DNA of 64,000 nt from positions 2,543,501 through 2,607,500 of the forward strand of contig NZ_CP032345.1 of assembly GCF_005222205.1 (NCBI RefSeq), in the 5' to 3' direction. This document shows positions 18,214 to 27,267 of this stretch, piece by piece; position 1 is the first letter of the stretch; every line of letters starts with the position of its first letter. Below the pieces are notes generated by a model, which worked only from the letters and a program-made list of their open reading frames with translations, made no database searches and had not been told where the DNA came from. The stretch is from Azospirillum brasilense. Its GTDB lineage: Bacteria; Pseudomonadota; Alphaproteobacteria; Azospirillales; Azospirillaceae. Position numbers and translations under genes: made by a program.

Positions 18214-18879
18214 ATGCGGGGCTGGTACTTCATCGGCGACAGCCATGCGCAATCCTTCGAGATCGCCGCGACGATCCGCCTGCTCGACCGGCCGGCGCGC
18301 TGTCTGCTGGTCCCCGGGGCAACCTCGGTCGGGCTGCGCAACCCGGAGAGCCAAACCCACGCGGTCACTCTGTTCAAGGAGGCGCTGCTGCCCGCCCATC
18401 CGGACGCCATTCCGGTGATCCAACTCGGCGAGGTCGATTGCGGCTTTGTCATCTGGTGGCGGGCGCAGAAGCACGGCGATTGCGTCGAGCGGCAGTTGGA
18501 GCAATCGGTGGCCGCCTGCGCCGCCTTCGTGGACGATCTGCTGGAGGGCGGCTATCCCACGCTGGTGCTGACCGGGGCGGTGCTGCCGACCATCCGGGAC
18601 GGCGACAGTCGGGGCAAGATCGCGCGCGCCCGGCACGAGGTCACCGCCACGCTGCGCCAGCGCACCGAACTGACCCACCGCTACAACGCGCGCCTGCGCG
18701 ACGAGGCGGCGGCGCGCGGGCTGCCCTTCGTCGACATCACGCCGCGCATCACCGATCCGGAGAGCGGGCTGGTCGCCGAGGCGTTCCGCAGCCCGAACCC
18801 CGCTGACCATCACCTCCACCCCATCCGCGCCGCGGAGGTCTGGGCGGAGGCCCTGAACGCGCTGGACCTGCCGCCATGA
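18214..18879 (+). CDS. SGNH/GDSL hydrolase-like protein
   Basis: About 221 residues (231 if ATG 18184 is used). FIGDSHAQSF at the N-terminus is the GDSx block with the nucleophile Ser, GEVDCG corresponds to the third block, and ADHHLHP near the C-terminus supplies the Asp and His. No signal peptide. Proteins of this type occur with glycosyltransferase and capsule genes, where they add or remove acyl groups on glycans. Two glycosyltransferase-like genes follow on the same strand within about 25 bp and by overlap. Substrate unknown. Confidence 0.65.
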   Translation: MRGWYFIGDSHAQSFEIAATIRLLDRPARCLLVPGATSVGLRNPESQTHAVTLFKEALLPAHPDAIPVIQLGEVDCGFVIWWRAQKHGDCVERQLEQSVAACAAFVDDLLEGGYPTLVLTGAVLPTIRDGDSRGKIARARHEVTATLRQRTELTHRYNARLRDEAAARGLPFVDITPRITDPESGLVAEAFRSPNPADHHLHPIRAAEVWAEALNALDLPP

Positions 18880-18904
18880 CCCGACCACCAGCACCGGAGG
18901 CCGC

Positions 18905-20575
18905 GTGACCGACGCGATGGACTTTCTGCGCGCGGGCGCCGCCGCGCTCCAGCGGGGCGACCGGGCGGGGGCGGAGCGCCGGATTGTCCGCGCGCTGGCG
19001 CTGGTCCCCGGCCACGGCGAGGGGTGGAACATCCTGGGCGTGCTGGCCGTCTCCGCGGGCGACCCCGCCGGAGGGGAGGCGCGCTTCCGCCGGGCGTCCG
19101 CCTGCGCGCCCGACAACCCCAACTATCCGCGCAGTCAGGCGGAATGCCTGAAGCGTCAGGGGCGGGCGGACCAGGCGGCGGCCCTGCTGGCCGGTGCCGT
19201 GCGCCGCGGCGTGCTGTCGCCCGATCTGGCCTGCGATCTCGCCGATTTGCGGCTGGGCGCGCGGGATGGCGCGGCGGCGGTGGCGCTCTACCGTCTGGCG
19301 CTGGTGCTGTCCCCCGGCCACGCCCGCAGCCAGAACAATCTGGCGGAGGCGCTGGGCAAGGCGGAACGGCCGGAGGCGGCGGCCGACGCTTTCGCGCGGC
19401 TGGCGGCGCTGCGCGGCACGGCCGCTGCCTGGGCGGCGGCGGGGGCGGCGTTGCTGGCGGCGTGGCGGCAGGACGAGGCGCGCGTGGCGCTGCGCCGGGC
19501 CGCCGCGCTCGACCCGTCCACGGCCGAGCACTGGGCCAACCTGGGCTTCGCCGGGTTGGGACGGCACGCGGTCGCCCTGGCCGAGGTCGCCTTCGACCGC
19601 GCCTTGCGCCTGTCGCCGGGGATGGACGCGGCGCGGGCGGGGCGGGGGACGCTGCGGATGCTCACCGGGCGCCTGCGCGCCGGGGCGGCGGATTACGAGG
19701 CGCGGCTGAGCCTGCCCACCTTCCAACCGTCGCGGTCCTACCGCCGGCCGGTCTGGGACGGTCGGGTCCAGCCGGGCAAAACGCTGCTGATCCACGCCGA
19801 CCGCGGCCATGGCGACGCCATCCAGTTCATCCGCTACGCCCGGCCGCTGCGGGCGCAGGGGATGCGCGTGGTCTTCCACGGACCGGAGGGTTTGCTCGAT
19901 CTCTTCCGCGCGTCGGATCTGCTGGACGATCTGTCCGGGCTCGACGGCCCGCCGCCGGCCCACGACGTCCAGATCCCCATCATGAGCCTGATCCATCGCA
20001 TGGGCACCGATCTGGACAGCGTGCCCGCCGCCGTTCCCTATCTGCGGGCGCCGGACGGGGCGGCGCGGCGCTGGGCGGACCGGTTGGCCGGCTTGAGCGG
20101 GGTGAAGGCCGGGCTGGTCTGGCACGGCTCGGTCGCCTTTCCCTATTACCGCCAGCGCTCACCGGGGTTCGAGGCGGTGCTGCCGCTGATCGGCGTTCCC
20201 GGCGTGACGGCGGTTCTGCTCCAGGTCGGCCATGGGCGTCCGGTCCTGGAGCGCCTCCGCCCGCTCGGCCCGGTCCTCGACCTCGGGGCGGAGCTTCGCG
20301 ATTTCGCGGACACCGCCGCGGCGATCCAGGCGCTGGACATCGTGATCAGCCCCTGCACCGCCGTCGCTCACCTCGCCGGGGCGCTGGGGAAGCCGGTGGC
20401 GGTGCTGCTCGACCAGGGGGCGGAGTGGCGCTGGATGTGCGGGCGTGTGGACTCCCCCTGGTATCCGACGGCCCGCCTCTACCGCCAATCCCTGTTCGGC
20501 GACTGGACGGAGCCGGTGGAGCGGCTGCGCCGCGATCTGGCGGCGCTGAAAGAACCCTTGCAGGATCGATCATGA
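18905..20575 (+). CDS. TPR-domain glycosyltransferase-like protein
   Basis: 556 residues from GTG 18905, preceded by GGAGG. The first 270 or so residues are about six tetratricopeptide-like repeats (for example GEGWNILGVLAVSAGD and ALDPSTAEHWANLGFAGLG). The C-terminal half resembles GT9/GT41-like glycosyltransferase folds, with LLIHADRGHGDAIQFIRYA and the donor-site region SPCTAVAHLAGALGKPVAVLL. Such proteins in alphaproteobacteria glycosylate proteins or surface glycans. It ends by ATGA overlap with the next gene. Confidence 0.72.
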   Translation: MTDAMDFLRAGAAALQRGDRAGAERRIVRALALVPGHGEGWNILGVLAVSAGDPAGGEARFRRASACAPDNPNYPRSQAECLKRQGRADQAAALLAGAVRRGVLSPDLACDLADLRLGARDGAAAVALYRLALVLSPGHARSQNNLAEALGKAERPEAAADAFARLAALRGTAAAWAAAGAALLAAWRQDEARVALRRAAALDPSTAEHWANLGFAGLGRHAVALAEVAFDRALRLSPGMDAARAGRGTLRMLTGRLRAGAADYEARLSLPTFQPSRSYRRPVWDGRVQPGKTLLIHADRGHGDAIQFIRYARPLRAQGMRVVFHGPEGLLDLFRASDLLDDLSGLDGPPPAHDVQIPIMSLIHRMGTDLDSVPAAVPYLRAPDGAARRWADRLAGLSGVKAGLVWHGSVAFPYYRQRSPGFEAVLPLIGVPGVTAVLLQVGHGRPVLERLRPLGPVLDLGAELRDFADTAAAIQALDIVISPCTAVAHLAGALGKPVAVLLDQGAEWRWMCGRVDSPWYPTARLYRQSLFGDWTEPVERLRRDLAALKEPLQDRS

Positions 20576-21498
20576 CGACACTGTGCGTGACCGGCGCCAA
20601 CGCGCGCTATTTCATCACCACGCTGGCCTTCCTGGAGGGGCTGACGGGACGCTTTCCGCTGGAGCGGGTGCGCGTCTGCGATTTCGGCCTGACCGACGGG
20701 CAGCGCGACTACCTGCGCGCCGCCGGCCTGCTGCTCGACCGCCCGAAGATCCTGCCGGCGGACGCGCATCCCTATTTGTGCAAGGGGCACCTGTCGGACT
20801 ATTGCGCGGGCGAAACGTGGGACAGCCTGCTGTGGCTGGACGCCGACATGATGGCGGGAGCCATCGACCTCGCCGTGACCGAGCGGCTGGCGGATGACCT
20901 CCGGCGCTCCGGCAAGGCGCTCGCCACCACCGACACGGTGGACCGCATGACCTTCGGCGGGATGATGGACGAACTGCACAGCGGCGGCCATTACGTCACG
21001 CCGGCGGAACGGCTGATGCGGGACCGTGGGATCGACCCGGACTCGCCGTACCTGATGTCGGCGCTGATGCTGTGGGTGTCGCGCGGGTTGCTGGCGGATT
21101 GGGCGGTGACCTGCCGCAGCGTGGCGCAGCATGCGCTGTGGGAACAGAATGTGCTGAACGCGCTGGTCCATCCCGATCCCGCCTGCGTGGAGGTGCTCGA
21201 CGCGCGCTTGTGGCAGGTCTACGACGCGCCTCTGGCCGAGGTGACGATGACGGACCCCGGGAACCGTCATGGCTTCTTCCTCGACGGGCATCCGGTGATG
21301 GTCGTCCACGCCACCTCCCGGAAGGGGCATCACCTGGACGCCGACCTCTCATTGAACTTCGGGGAGCATGTGCTGAAGGGCTATCTGCGCACCTTCGCCA
21401 ATCCGGCCCTTCAGCAGCAGCACCTGCGCCATCTCGCCGCCGCCGTCACCCGCAACCGCGCCGCCCTGGCGGAGATCGGCGTCCTGCAGCCGCGCTGA
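20572..21498 (+). CDS. Putative GT-A-fold nucleotide-sugar transferase
   Basis: 308 residues. The ATG overlaps the stop of the preceding TPR gene (ATGA), so the two are coupled. TWDSLLWLDADMM at about residues 79-91 looks like the DxD metal motif of GT-A glycosyltransferases after a Rossmann-like N-terminus (TGANARYFITTLAFLEGL). The region VHATSRKGHHLDADLSLNF near the C-terminus is typical of proteins annotated only as hypothetical or nucleotide-diphospho-sugar transferases. No membrane segments. Likely acts with the two genes before it; acceptor unknown. Confidence 0.6.
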   Translation: MTTLCVTGANARYFITTLAFLEGLTGRFPLERVRVCDFGLTDGQRDYLRAAGLLLDRPKILPADAHPYLCKGHLSDYCAGETWDSLLWLDADMMAGAIDLAVTERLADDLRRSGKALATTDTVDRMTFGGMMDELHSGGHYVTPAERLMRDRGIDPDSPYLMSALMLWVSRGLLADWAVTCRSVAQHALWEQNVLNALVHPDPACVEVLDARLWQVYDAPLAEVTMTDPGNRHGFFLDGHPVMVVHATSRKGHHLDADLSLNFGEHVLKGYLRTFANPALQQQHLRHLAAAVTRNRAALAEIGVLQPR

Positions 21499-21555
21499 GG
21501 GTGCGGGAGGCAAGCCGCCCCCCGCACCCAGTCCGCTCGGTCACAACCTTTCAGG

Positions 21556-24500
21556 TCATTCCGCCGCCATCGGCTGCGGGGCGGCGGGCTGGCGGAAGCC
21601 GTCGAGCAGGGCGGCTTCCTTCGCCTTGGCCGCTTCGACGTTGCGGGCCTTCACCGGGCCGTAGCCGCGCATCTCCTGCGGCAGGCGGGCGATCTCCACC
21701 GCCGTGGCGTGGTTGTCGCGGGTCAGGCCGTGCAGGATCTCGCCCATGATGGCCTCGTAGTCGGCGATCAGACGGCGCTCCATGCGGCGCTCGGCCAGCC
21801 AGCCGAACGGGTCGAGCGGGCTGCCGCGCAGGCGCTTGCCTTTGGCGAGCAGGCGCAGGGCCTTCAGCATCCACGGGCCGAAACGCTTCTTCTTCGGCTC
21901 GCCGCCGTCCTCGCCGCTCTCGCCCATCACCGGCGGGGCCATGTGGAAGACCAGCTTGTAGTCGCCCTCGAACATCCGCCCGACCTGCTCGACGAAGCCG
22001 GTGTCGGTGTAGAGCCGGGCCACCTCATACTCGTCCTTGTAGGCGAGCAGCTTGAAGTAGCCCTTGGCCACGGCCTCGGTCAGGGCGGTGGAGCCGGGGA
22101 GCCTCTGCCCCTCGACGCGCCGCGTCCAGTCGACCAGCGCGTGGTAGCGGCTGGCGTAGGCCGCGTCCTGATAGTCGGTCAGGAAGGCCGTGCGGCGGGC
22201 GATGGCCTCGTCCAGGCTGGCCGAGGGGCGGCGCTGGTCGAGGATGAACAGGTCGTGGCCATTGGCGTTAGCGGCGGCCTGCTCCTGCGGCGGGTTGGCG
22301 GCGGCCTCCACCGTGGCCAGATCGACGGCGGCGCGGCGGCCCCAGTTGAAGGCGTCGGTGTTCATCTTCACCGCCACGCCGTTCAGTTCGATGGCCTTCA
22401 GGATGGCTTCGGCGGTGATCGGGATCAGCCCCTTCTGCCACGCGTAGCCCATCAGGAAGGGGTTGGTGGCGATGCTGTCGCCCATCAGCGCGGTCGCCAG
22501 CTTGGTCGCGTCGAAGGCGTTGACCGCCCCCTCGCCGCAGGCCTTGCGGATGTCGGCCACCAGATCGCGGACCGGCACCGTGAAGTCCGGCTTCTTCAGA
22601 AAGTCCACGGTGATGGTGTCGTGGGTGTTGATGACCGCGCGGGTGTGGCCGTGCGCCATCTTCGACAGGGCGTCGCCCGCCCCGGCGACGATCAGATCGC
22701 AGCCGACCACCGCGTCGGCCCCGCCCGCCGCGATGCGGACGGAATGGATGTCCTCCGGGGTGGCGGCGATGCGGATGTGGCTGGTCACGGCACCGCCCTT
22801 CTGGGCGAGGCCGGTCATGTCGAGCACGCCGACGCCCTTGCCCTCGATGTGGGCGGCCATGCCGAGCAGGGCGCCGATGGTCACCACGCCGGTGCCGCCG
22901 ACGCCGGTGACGTAGATGCCCCAGGGCCGGTCGAGCGTGGGCAGGGTGGGGGTGCGCAGGTCCGACGGGTCGGCCCCGGCCTTGGCGGCGGCCGGTTTCG
23001 GCTTGCGGAGCTGCCCGCCCTCCACCGTCACGAAGCTGGGGCAGAAGCCCTTGGTGCAGGAATAGTCCTTGTTGCAGCTCGACTGGTCGATCTGGCGCTT
23101 GCGCCCGAACTCGGTTTCCAGCGGCACCACCGACACGCAGGAGGACTTCACGGAACAGTCGCCGCAGCCCTCGCAGACCAGCTCGTTGATGATCACGCGC
23201 TTGGCCGGATCGACCATCTTGCCGCGCTTGCGGCGGCGCCGCTTCTCGGTGGCGCAGGTCTGGTCGTAGATCAGGACGCTGACGCCGGAAACCTCGCGCA
23301 TCTCCTTCTGCACGCGGTCCAGGTCGTCGCGGTGCTCGACGCTGGTGTATTGCGGCAGGCCGTCGCCGATGCCGTACTTCTCCGGCTCGTCGGAGACGAC
23401 GACGATGCGGCCCACGCCCTCGGCGCGGAGCTGGTTGGCAAGCGACTGGACGGTCAGGGTGCCGTCCACCGGCTGGCCGCCGGTCATCGCCACAGCGTCG
23501 TTGAACAGGATCTTGTAGGTGATGTTGGCCTTCGCCGCGATGGCCTGCCGGATCGCCAGGATGCCGGAATGGTAGTAGGTGCCGTCGCCGAGGTTGGCGA
23601 AGATGTGCTTCTCCTCGGTGAAGGGGGCCTGGCCGACCCAGGGCACGCCCTCGCCGCCCATCTGGGTGAAGGTGTCGGTCTTGCGGTCGAGCCACGTCGC
23701 CATGTAGTGGCAGCCGATGCCGCCCAGCGCCCGGCTTCCCTCCGGCACATGGGTGGAGGTGTTGTGCGGGCAGCCGGAGCAGAAGGTCGGCTTGCGGATG
23801 ACGCGGGCCTGATGGGCCTTCTGCTTCTCCTGGGCGTCGAGGAAGGCGACGCGGCGCTTCAGGTTCTCGTTGTCGACGAAGCGCTCCAGCCGGCGTCCGA
23901 TGACCACGGCGATCTGGGCGGGCGACAGCTCGCCGGCGGAGGGGAGGATCCACTCGCCATGCTCGTCGAACTTGCCGACCACCTTCGGGCGGACGTCGGG
24001 GTGCCAGTTGTAGAGCTGCTCCTTGAGCTGGTTCTCGATGACCGCGCGCTTCTCCTCGACCACGACGATCTCGTCGAGCCCCTCGGCGAAGTGGCGCACG
24101 CCGTCGCGCTCCAGCGGCCAGGGCATGCCGACCTTGTAGACGGTCAGGCCCCAGTCGGCGGCCATCTCCTCGGTGATGCCCAGCTCGTCGAAGGCCTGCC
24201 GGACGTCCAGATAGCTCTTGCCGGTGGTGACGATGCCGAAGCGCGGGCGCGGCGAGGCCATCATCACCTTGTCCAGCCGGTTGGCACGCGCGAACGCCAG
24301 GGCGGCGTACAGCTTGTGCTTCATCAGCCGGTATTCCTGCTCCAGCGGCGGGTCGGGCCAGCGGATGTTCAGGCCGCCCGGGGGCATCGGGAAATCGGCG
24401 GGGACGATCGGGCTGACGCGGTGCGGGTCGATGTACACCGACGCCGAGGTGTCCACCGTTTCGGCGATCGTCTTCATGGCGATCCAGCAGCCGGAATAGC

Positions 24501-25071
24501 GGCTCATCGCCCAGCCGATCAGGCCGTAATCCAGGATCTCCTGCACGCCCGACGGGTTCAGCACCGGGATCATCGCGTGCATGAAGGCGTGTTCGGACTG
24601 GTGCGGGAAGGTCGAGGACTTGGCGTTGTGGTCGTCGCCGGTCAGCACCAGCACGCCGCCGTTGCGCGACGTCCCGGCGGCGTTGGCGTGCTTGAACACG
24701 TCGCCGGAGCGGTCGACGCCCGGACCCTTGCCGTACCACATGGAGTAGACGCCGTCGTACTTGGCGCCGGGGAACATGCCGACCTGCTGGCTGCCCCAGA
24801 CCGCGGTGGCGCCCAGCTCCTCGTTCACGCCGGGCTGGAAGCGGATGTGGTTCTTCTCCAGGAACTTGCGCGCGTTCCACAAATTCTGGTCGAAACCGCC
24901 CAAGGGCGATCCGCGGTAACCCGAAATGAAACAGGCGGTGTTCAACCCAGCGGCAAGATCGCGCTGGCGCTGCATCATCGGAAGGCGCACCAGCGCCTGG
25001 GTTCCCGTCAGGTACACGCGCCCTTGTTCAAGCGCGTACTTGTCGTCCAGGGTCACGGTTGCGAGAGCCAT
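21556..25071 (-). CDS. Indolepyruvate ferredoxin oxidoreductase, fused single-chain form
   Basis: Oxidatively decarboxylates aryl-pyruvates such as indole-3-pyruvate to the acyl-CoA, reducing ferredoxin. At 1171 residues it is the fused form: the N-terminal pyrimidine-binding region, TPP-binding GDGTYY (495-500) and NDAVAMTGGQ, ferredoxin-like cysteines at about 633/636/639/645 and 666/672/677, then a gamma-type domain (GVGGTGVVTIGALLG). A further cysteine pair CSGCPH lies near 431. Start ATG 25071 is chosen by family N-terminus. Azospirillum makes auxin through indole-3-pyruvate, so this enzyme could drain that pool; that is inference. Confidence 0.88.
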   Translation of the reverse strand: MALATVTLDDKYALEQGRVYLTGTQALVRLPMMQRQRDLAAGLNTACFISGYRGSPLGGFDQNLWNARKFLEKNHIRFQPGVNEELGATAVWGSQQVGMFPGAKYDGVYSMWYGKGPGVDRSGDVFKHANAAGTSRNGGVLVLTGDDHNAKSSTFPHQSEHAFMHAMIPVLNPSGVQEILDYGLIGWAMSRYSGCWIAMKTIAETVDTSASVYIDPHRVSPIVPADFPMPPGGLNIRWPDPPLEQEYRLMKHKLYAALAFARANRLDKVMMASPRPRFGIVTTGKSYLDVRQAFDELGITEEMAADWGLTVYKVGMPWPLERDGVRHFAEGLDEIVVVEEKRAVIENQLKEQLYNWHPDVRPKVVGKFDEHGEWILPSAGELSPAQIAVVIGRRLERFVDNENLKRRVAFLDAQEKQKAHQARVIRKPTFCSGCPHNTSTHVPEGSRALGGIGCHYMATWLDRKTDTFTQMGGEGVPWVGQAPFTEEKHIFANLGDGTYYHSGILAIRQAIAAKANITYKILFNDAVAMTGGQPVDGTLTVQSLANQLRAEGVGRIVVVSDEPEKYGIGDGLPQYTSVEHRDDLDRVQKEMREVSGVSVLIYDQTCATEKRRRRKRGKMVDPAKRVIINELVCEGCGDCSVKSSCVSVVPLETEFGRKRQIDQSSCNKDYSCTKGFCPSFVTVEGGQLRKPKPAAAKAGADPSDLRTPTLPTLDRPWGIYVTGVGGTGVVTIGALLGMAAHIEGKGVGVLDMTGLAQKGGAVTSHIRIAATPEDIHSVRIAAGGADAVVGCDLIVAGAGDALSKMAHGHTRAVINTHDTITVDFLKKPDFTVPVRDLVADIRKACGEGAVNAFDATKLATALMGDSIATNPFLMGYAWQKGLIPITAEAILKAIELNGVAVKMNTDAFNWGRRAAVDLATVEAAANPPQEQAAANANGHDLFILDQRRPSASLDEAIARRTAFLTDYQDAAYASRYHALVDWTRRVEGQRLPGSTALTEAVAKGYFKLLAYKDEYEVARLYTDTGFVEQVGRMFEGDYKLVFHMAPPVMGESGEDGGEPKKKRFGPWMLKALRLLAKGKRLRGSPLDPFGWLAERRMERRLIADYEAIMGEILHGLTRDNHATAVEIARLPQEMRGYGPVKARNVEAAKAKEAALLDGFRQPAAPQPMAAE

Positions 25072-25311
25072 TGTTCCATCCCCTTTGTGGCGCCCTGAAA
25101 AGCGCTGTTCGGGGCGCGTTCGCCGCGCCGCTTCTTGTGTTTGTTCGACCAGCAAAAAGGTAACGAAGGCTGTCTTATTCGGCAACCAGCGCCGGGCCTC
25201 CTCCTGCAAAAAGCAAGGAACGGTCCGGCACTCGCAGCGCTGTGAAACGGACGGGCGGGAATCGCCCTTCGGCGGGACATTCCCGCTCGCGTTCCAATGC
25301 GTTTGATCGTT

Positions 25312-25413
25312 GCCCCCACCCCGGCCCTCCCCCGCTCCCGCAGGGGAGGGTGCCTTCTGCGAAGCGGCGGCAGTCCCCTCCCCTGCGTTGGCGGGGGAGG
25401 GTTAGGGTGGGGG
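25312..25413. repeat. C/G-rich palindromic intergenic element, copy 2
   Basis: Begins GCCCCCACC and ends GGTGGGGGC, so its ends are inverted repeats. In between are two hairpin arms of the CCTCCCCCGC / GCAGGGGAGG type. Located in the 366-bp space between the oxidoreductase gene and the response regulator gene; the rest of that space shows nothing else recognisable. Confidence 0.8.
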
Positions 25414-25437
25414 CCACTTATCGGATATGGGAAGTCT

Positions 25438-26475
25438 TCAGGCGGGCGGCAGGGGGGAATGACCAGGGGAATGACCGGGAGATTGACCGGGAGAATGACC
25501 CGCGTCACCCCCATGGTCCGGCGCGCCGAAGACGCCGTCCGGCCACAGGCCGGGGCCGTTGCCGTCGCGCAGGCTGAGGCTGCGCACCATGGCGCGCAGG
25601 GCGCCGATCATGACGCGCAGCGCGGCGGAGGAGTCCGCTCCGCCGCCGATGCTGATGATCCAGCGCAGGGCATCCATGTGGGCCTGGACCGCCTCTTGGA
25701 AGCTCTCCCCGTCATGGTCCACCCAGGTGACGCAGGTGGACAGCGACGCGACGATGGCGGTGGCCGCGGCGTTGCCGGCGGCGGCGAGCTGCAGGTCGGA
25801 CACCGCGTGGCGCAGCCGCGTGCCCAGCGCGTCGGGGCACGCCACCGCCCGCTCCATCCGGTCGAGCGCCAGCACCAGACGGACCATCTTCGGGTCGGTC
25901 GAGCGCAGCGGACCCGTGCCGGACGGGCCGGGCAGGCGCGGCGGCGGCGGGGGGAGGCGCAGCGGGGCGGGGGCGGAGGAGATCGCCGGGCGGGCCGGCG
26001 CCGGGTGCGAGGAGGAGGGCGTGCTGTTGTTCGTCGGCTTCGCCGCGGCCGATTCGCTCTGGGAACGACCGCCGCGGCGCGGGTTGTTCAGCACGGTTTC
26101 GATCCGCCGGGCGATGGTCGCGGCGGAGGCCGGCTTGGCGAGCACGGTGTCCGCCCCGGCGTCCCAGGCGGCGCGCACGGTGGCGACGTCGGCGTTGGCC
26201 GTCAGCACGATGATCGGCAGATCGGGGCTGAGGCAGGTGGCGGAGCCGCGCACCCAGCGGACGAGCTGCCCGCCGCCCACCGGTTCCATCACCCAGTCGG
26301 TGACCATCAGGTCGTAGGGCTCGCGGCGCAGCAACTCCATCGCCTCCTGCCCGTTGGCGGCGGGGGCGACCTGACCGACGCCCCAATGCTCCAGCATGTC
26401 CCGCAGAGCCCGCAGCAGCAGCGGGTTGTTCTCGACGACCAGGATCTTCAGGTGGGTCGGGTAGCGGCGCGGCAT
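25438..26475 (-). CDS. Response regulator with receiver domain and unclassified C-terminal region
   Basis: 345 residues. Residues about 9-130 form a CheY-like receiver: acidic residues in VVENNP, phospho-acceptor Asp in DLMVTDW (about 56), Thr/Ser in IVLTANAD and Lys in VLAKPAS. A low-complexity Ser/Pro/Ala linker follows (about 135-200), then a helical region of about 120 residues I do not recognise. The C-terminus consists of repeats of HSPG/QSPG encoded by a 12-bp tandem repeat. No DNA-binding domain or GGDEF is visible. No histidine kinase is adjacent. Confidence 0.8.
   Translation of the reverse strand: MPRRYPTHLKILVVENNPLLLRALRDMLEHWGVGQVAPAANGQEAMELLRREPYDLMVTDWVMEPVGGGQLVRWVRGSATCLSPDLPIIVLTANADVATVRAAWDAGADTVLAKPASAATIARRIETVLNNPRRGGRSQSESAAAKPTNNSTPSSSHPAPARPAISSAPAPLRLPPPPPRLPGPSGTGPLRSTDPKMVRLVLALDRMERAVACPDALGTRLRHAVSDLQLAAAGNAAATAIVASLSTCVTWVDHDGESFQEAVQAHMDALRWIISIGGGADSSAALRVMIGALRAMVRSLSLRDGNGPGLWPDGVFGAPDHGGDAGHSPGQSPGHSPGHSPLPPA
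25457..25502. repeat. 12-bp tandem repeat inside the response regulator C-terminus
   Basis: About four imperfect copies of GGAATGACCGGG-like units, encoding repeated His-Ser-Pro-Gly on the minus strand. A whole number of codons per unit keeps the frame, so copy number could vary without loss of the protein. Confidence 0.7.
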
Positions 26476-26656
26476 GTCGGGTCCGAAGGTTCGGGAACGA
26501 AGCGTTACCGAATATCCGAACGCCGCCCTGGGATTTCAGGGCGCGGAGACGTGTTAGCGCCAATCGGCGCACGACCGGGGGAGCCTTTTCGCCTCATGGA
26601 GTGCGCCTGGTCTTCGGCTCCCCCGTCCGGGGACTTGGTCGAGGTCCGGGGTGCCT

Positions 26657-27094
26657 CTAGCGGACCAATGCGAGATCCTTCAGGACGGCCACCTCGTGGG
26701 CCTGCTCGTCCAACCGGGCCTTCACGGCGTCGCCGATCGAGATCACGCCCGCAAGGTCTCCCGCCTCGTTGCACACCGGCACATGGCGGTGGCGGCGCAG
26801 CGTCATCATCTGCATCACGTCCTTGATAGTGTCCTCCGGCCGGCAGGTCTTGACCTGACGGGTCATCAGATCCTCCACCGGCATGTCGAGCGCGTCGGCG
26901 CCATGCATCGCCACGGCGCGGACGATGTCGCGCTCCGACAGGATGCCGGCCAGCCGGCCCCGGCGGTCGCACACCACCAGGGCGCCGATGCGCCGGTCGG
27001 TCAGCGCGCGGGCGGCGGTCCGGATGGATTCGGACGGCAGGATCGAGGCGACGGTATGGCCTTTGCGGTTCAGAACCTCGGCAACGGCGGTCAT
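26657..27094 (-). CDS. Two-CBS-domain protein
   Basis: 145 residues made of two CBS domains (about 10-65 and 76-135) and nothing else. The motif GVISIGDAVKARLDE at the end of the second domain and GILSERDIVRAV at the end of the first are typical. Such stand-alone proteins bind adenine nucleotides and regulate partners or sense energy state. The ATG at 27094 is preferred over GTG 27100 because GGGAGGG precedes it at proper spacing. Partner unknown. Confidence 0.9.
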   Translation of the reverse strand: MTAVAEVLNRKGHTVASILPSESIRTAARALTDRRIGALVVCDRRGRLAGILSERDIVRAVAMHGADALDMPVEDLMTRQVKTCRPEDTIKDVMQMMTLRRHRHVPVCNEAGDLAGVISIGDAVKARLDEQAHEVAVLKDLALVR

Positions 27095-27267
27095 GTCCAC
27101 CCTCCCATTTTGGAGTTGGCGAATCGGCGGGGTCCGATTCGAAATGAGCCTGGAGCGGCCGGAGGTTCCGGCAAGGGCGTGGCGGTCCGGATTGGAAAAT
27201 CGGTTTTGCCCTGTTGCCGTGGCCGCTATGCATGAGAGTGACCTATGGACGCGAAGGGAGCGCGCGC

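Noticed and set aside
21709-25098. Very long open frame opposite the indolepyruvate oxidoreductase gene (over 1100 codons)
   Set aside because: It mirrors the real gene in a high-GC genome where antisense stops are rare. Composition is rich in Gly, Ala, His, Arg and Asp with no domain pattern, and the minus-strand protein has clear TPP and Fe-S motifs.
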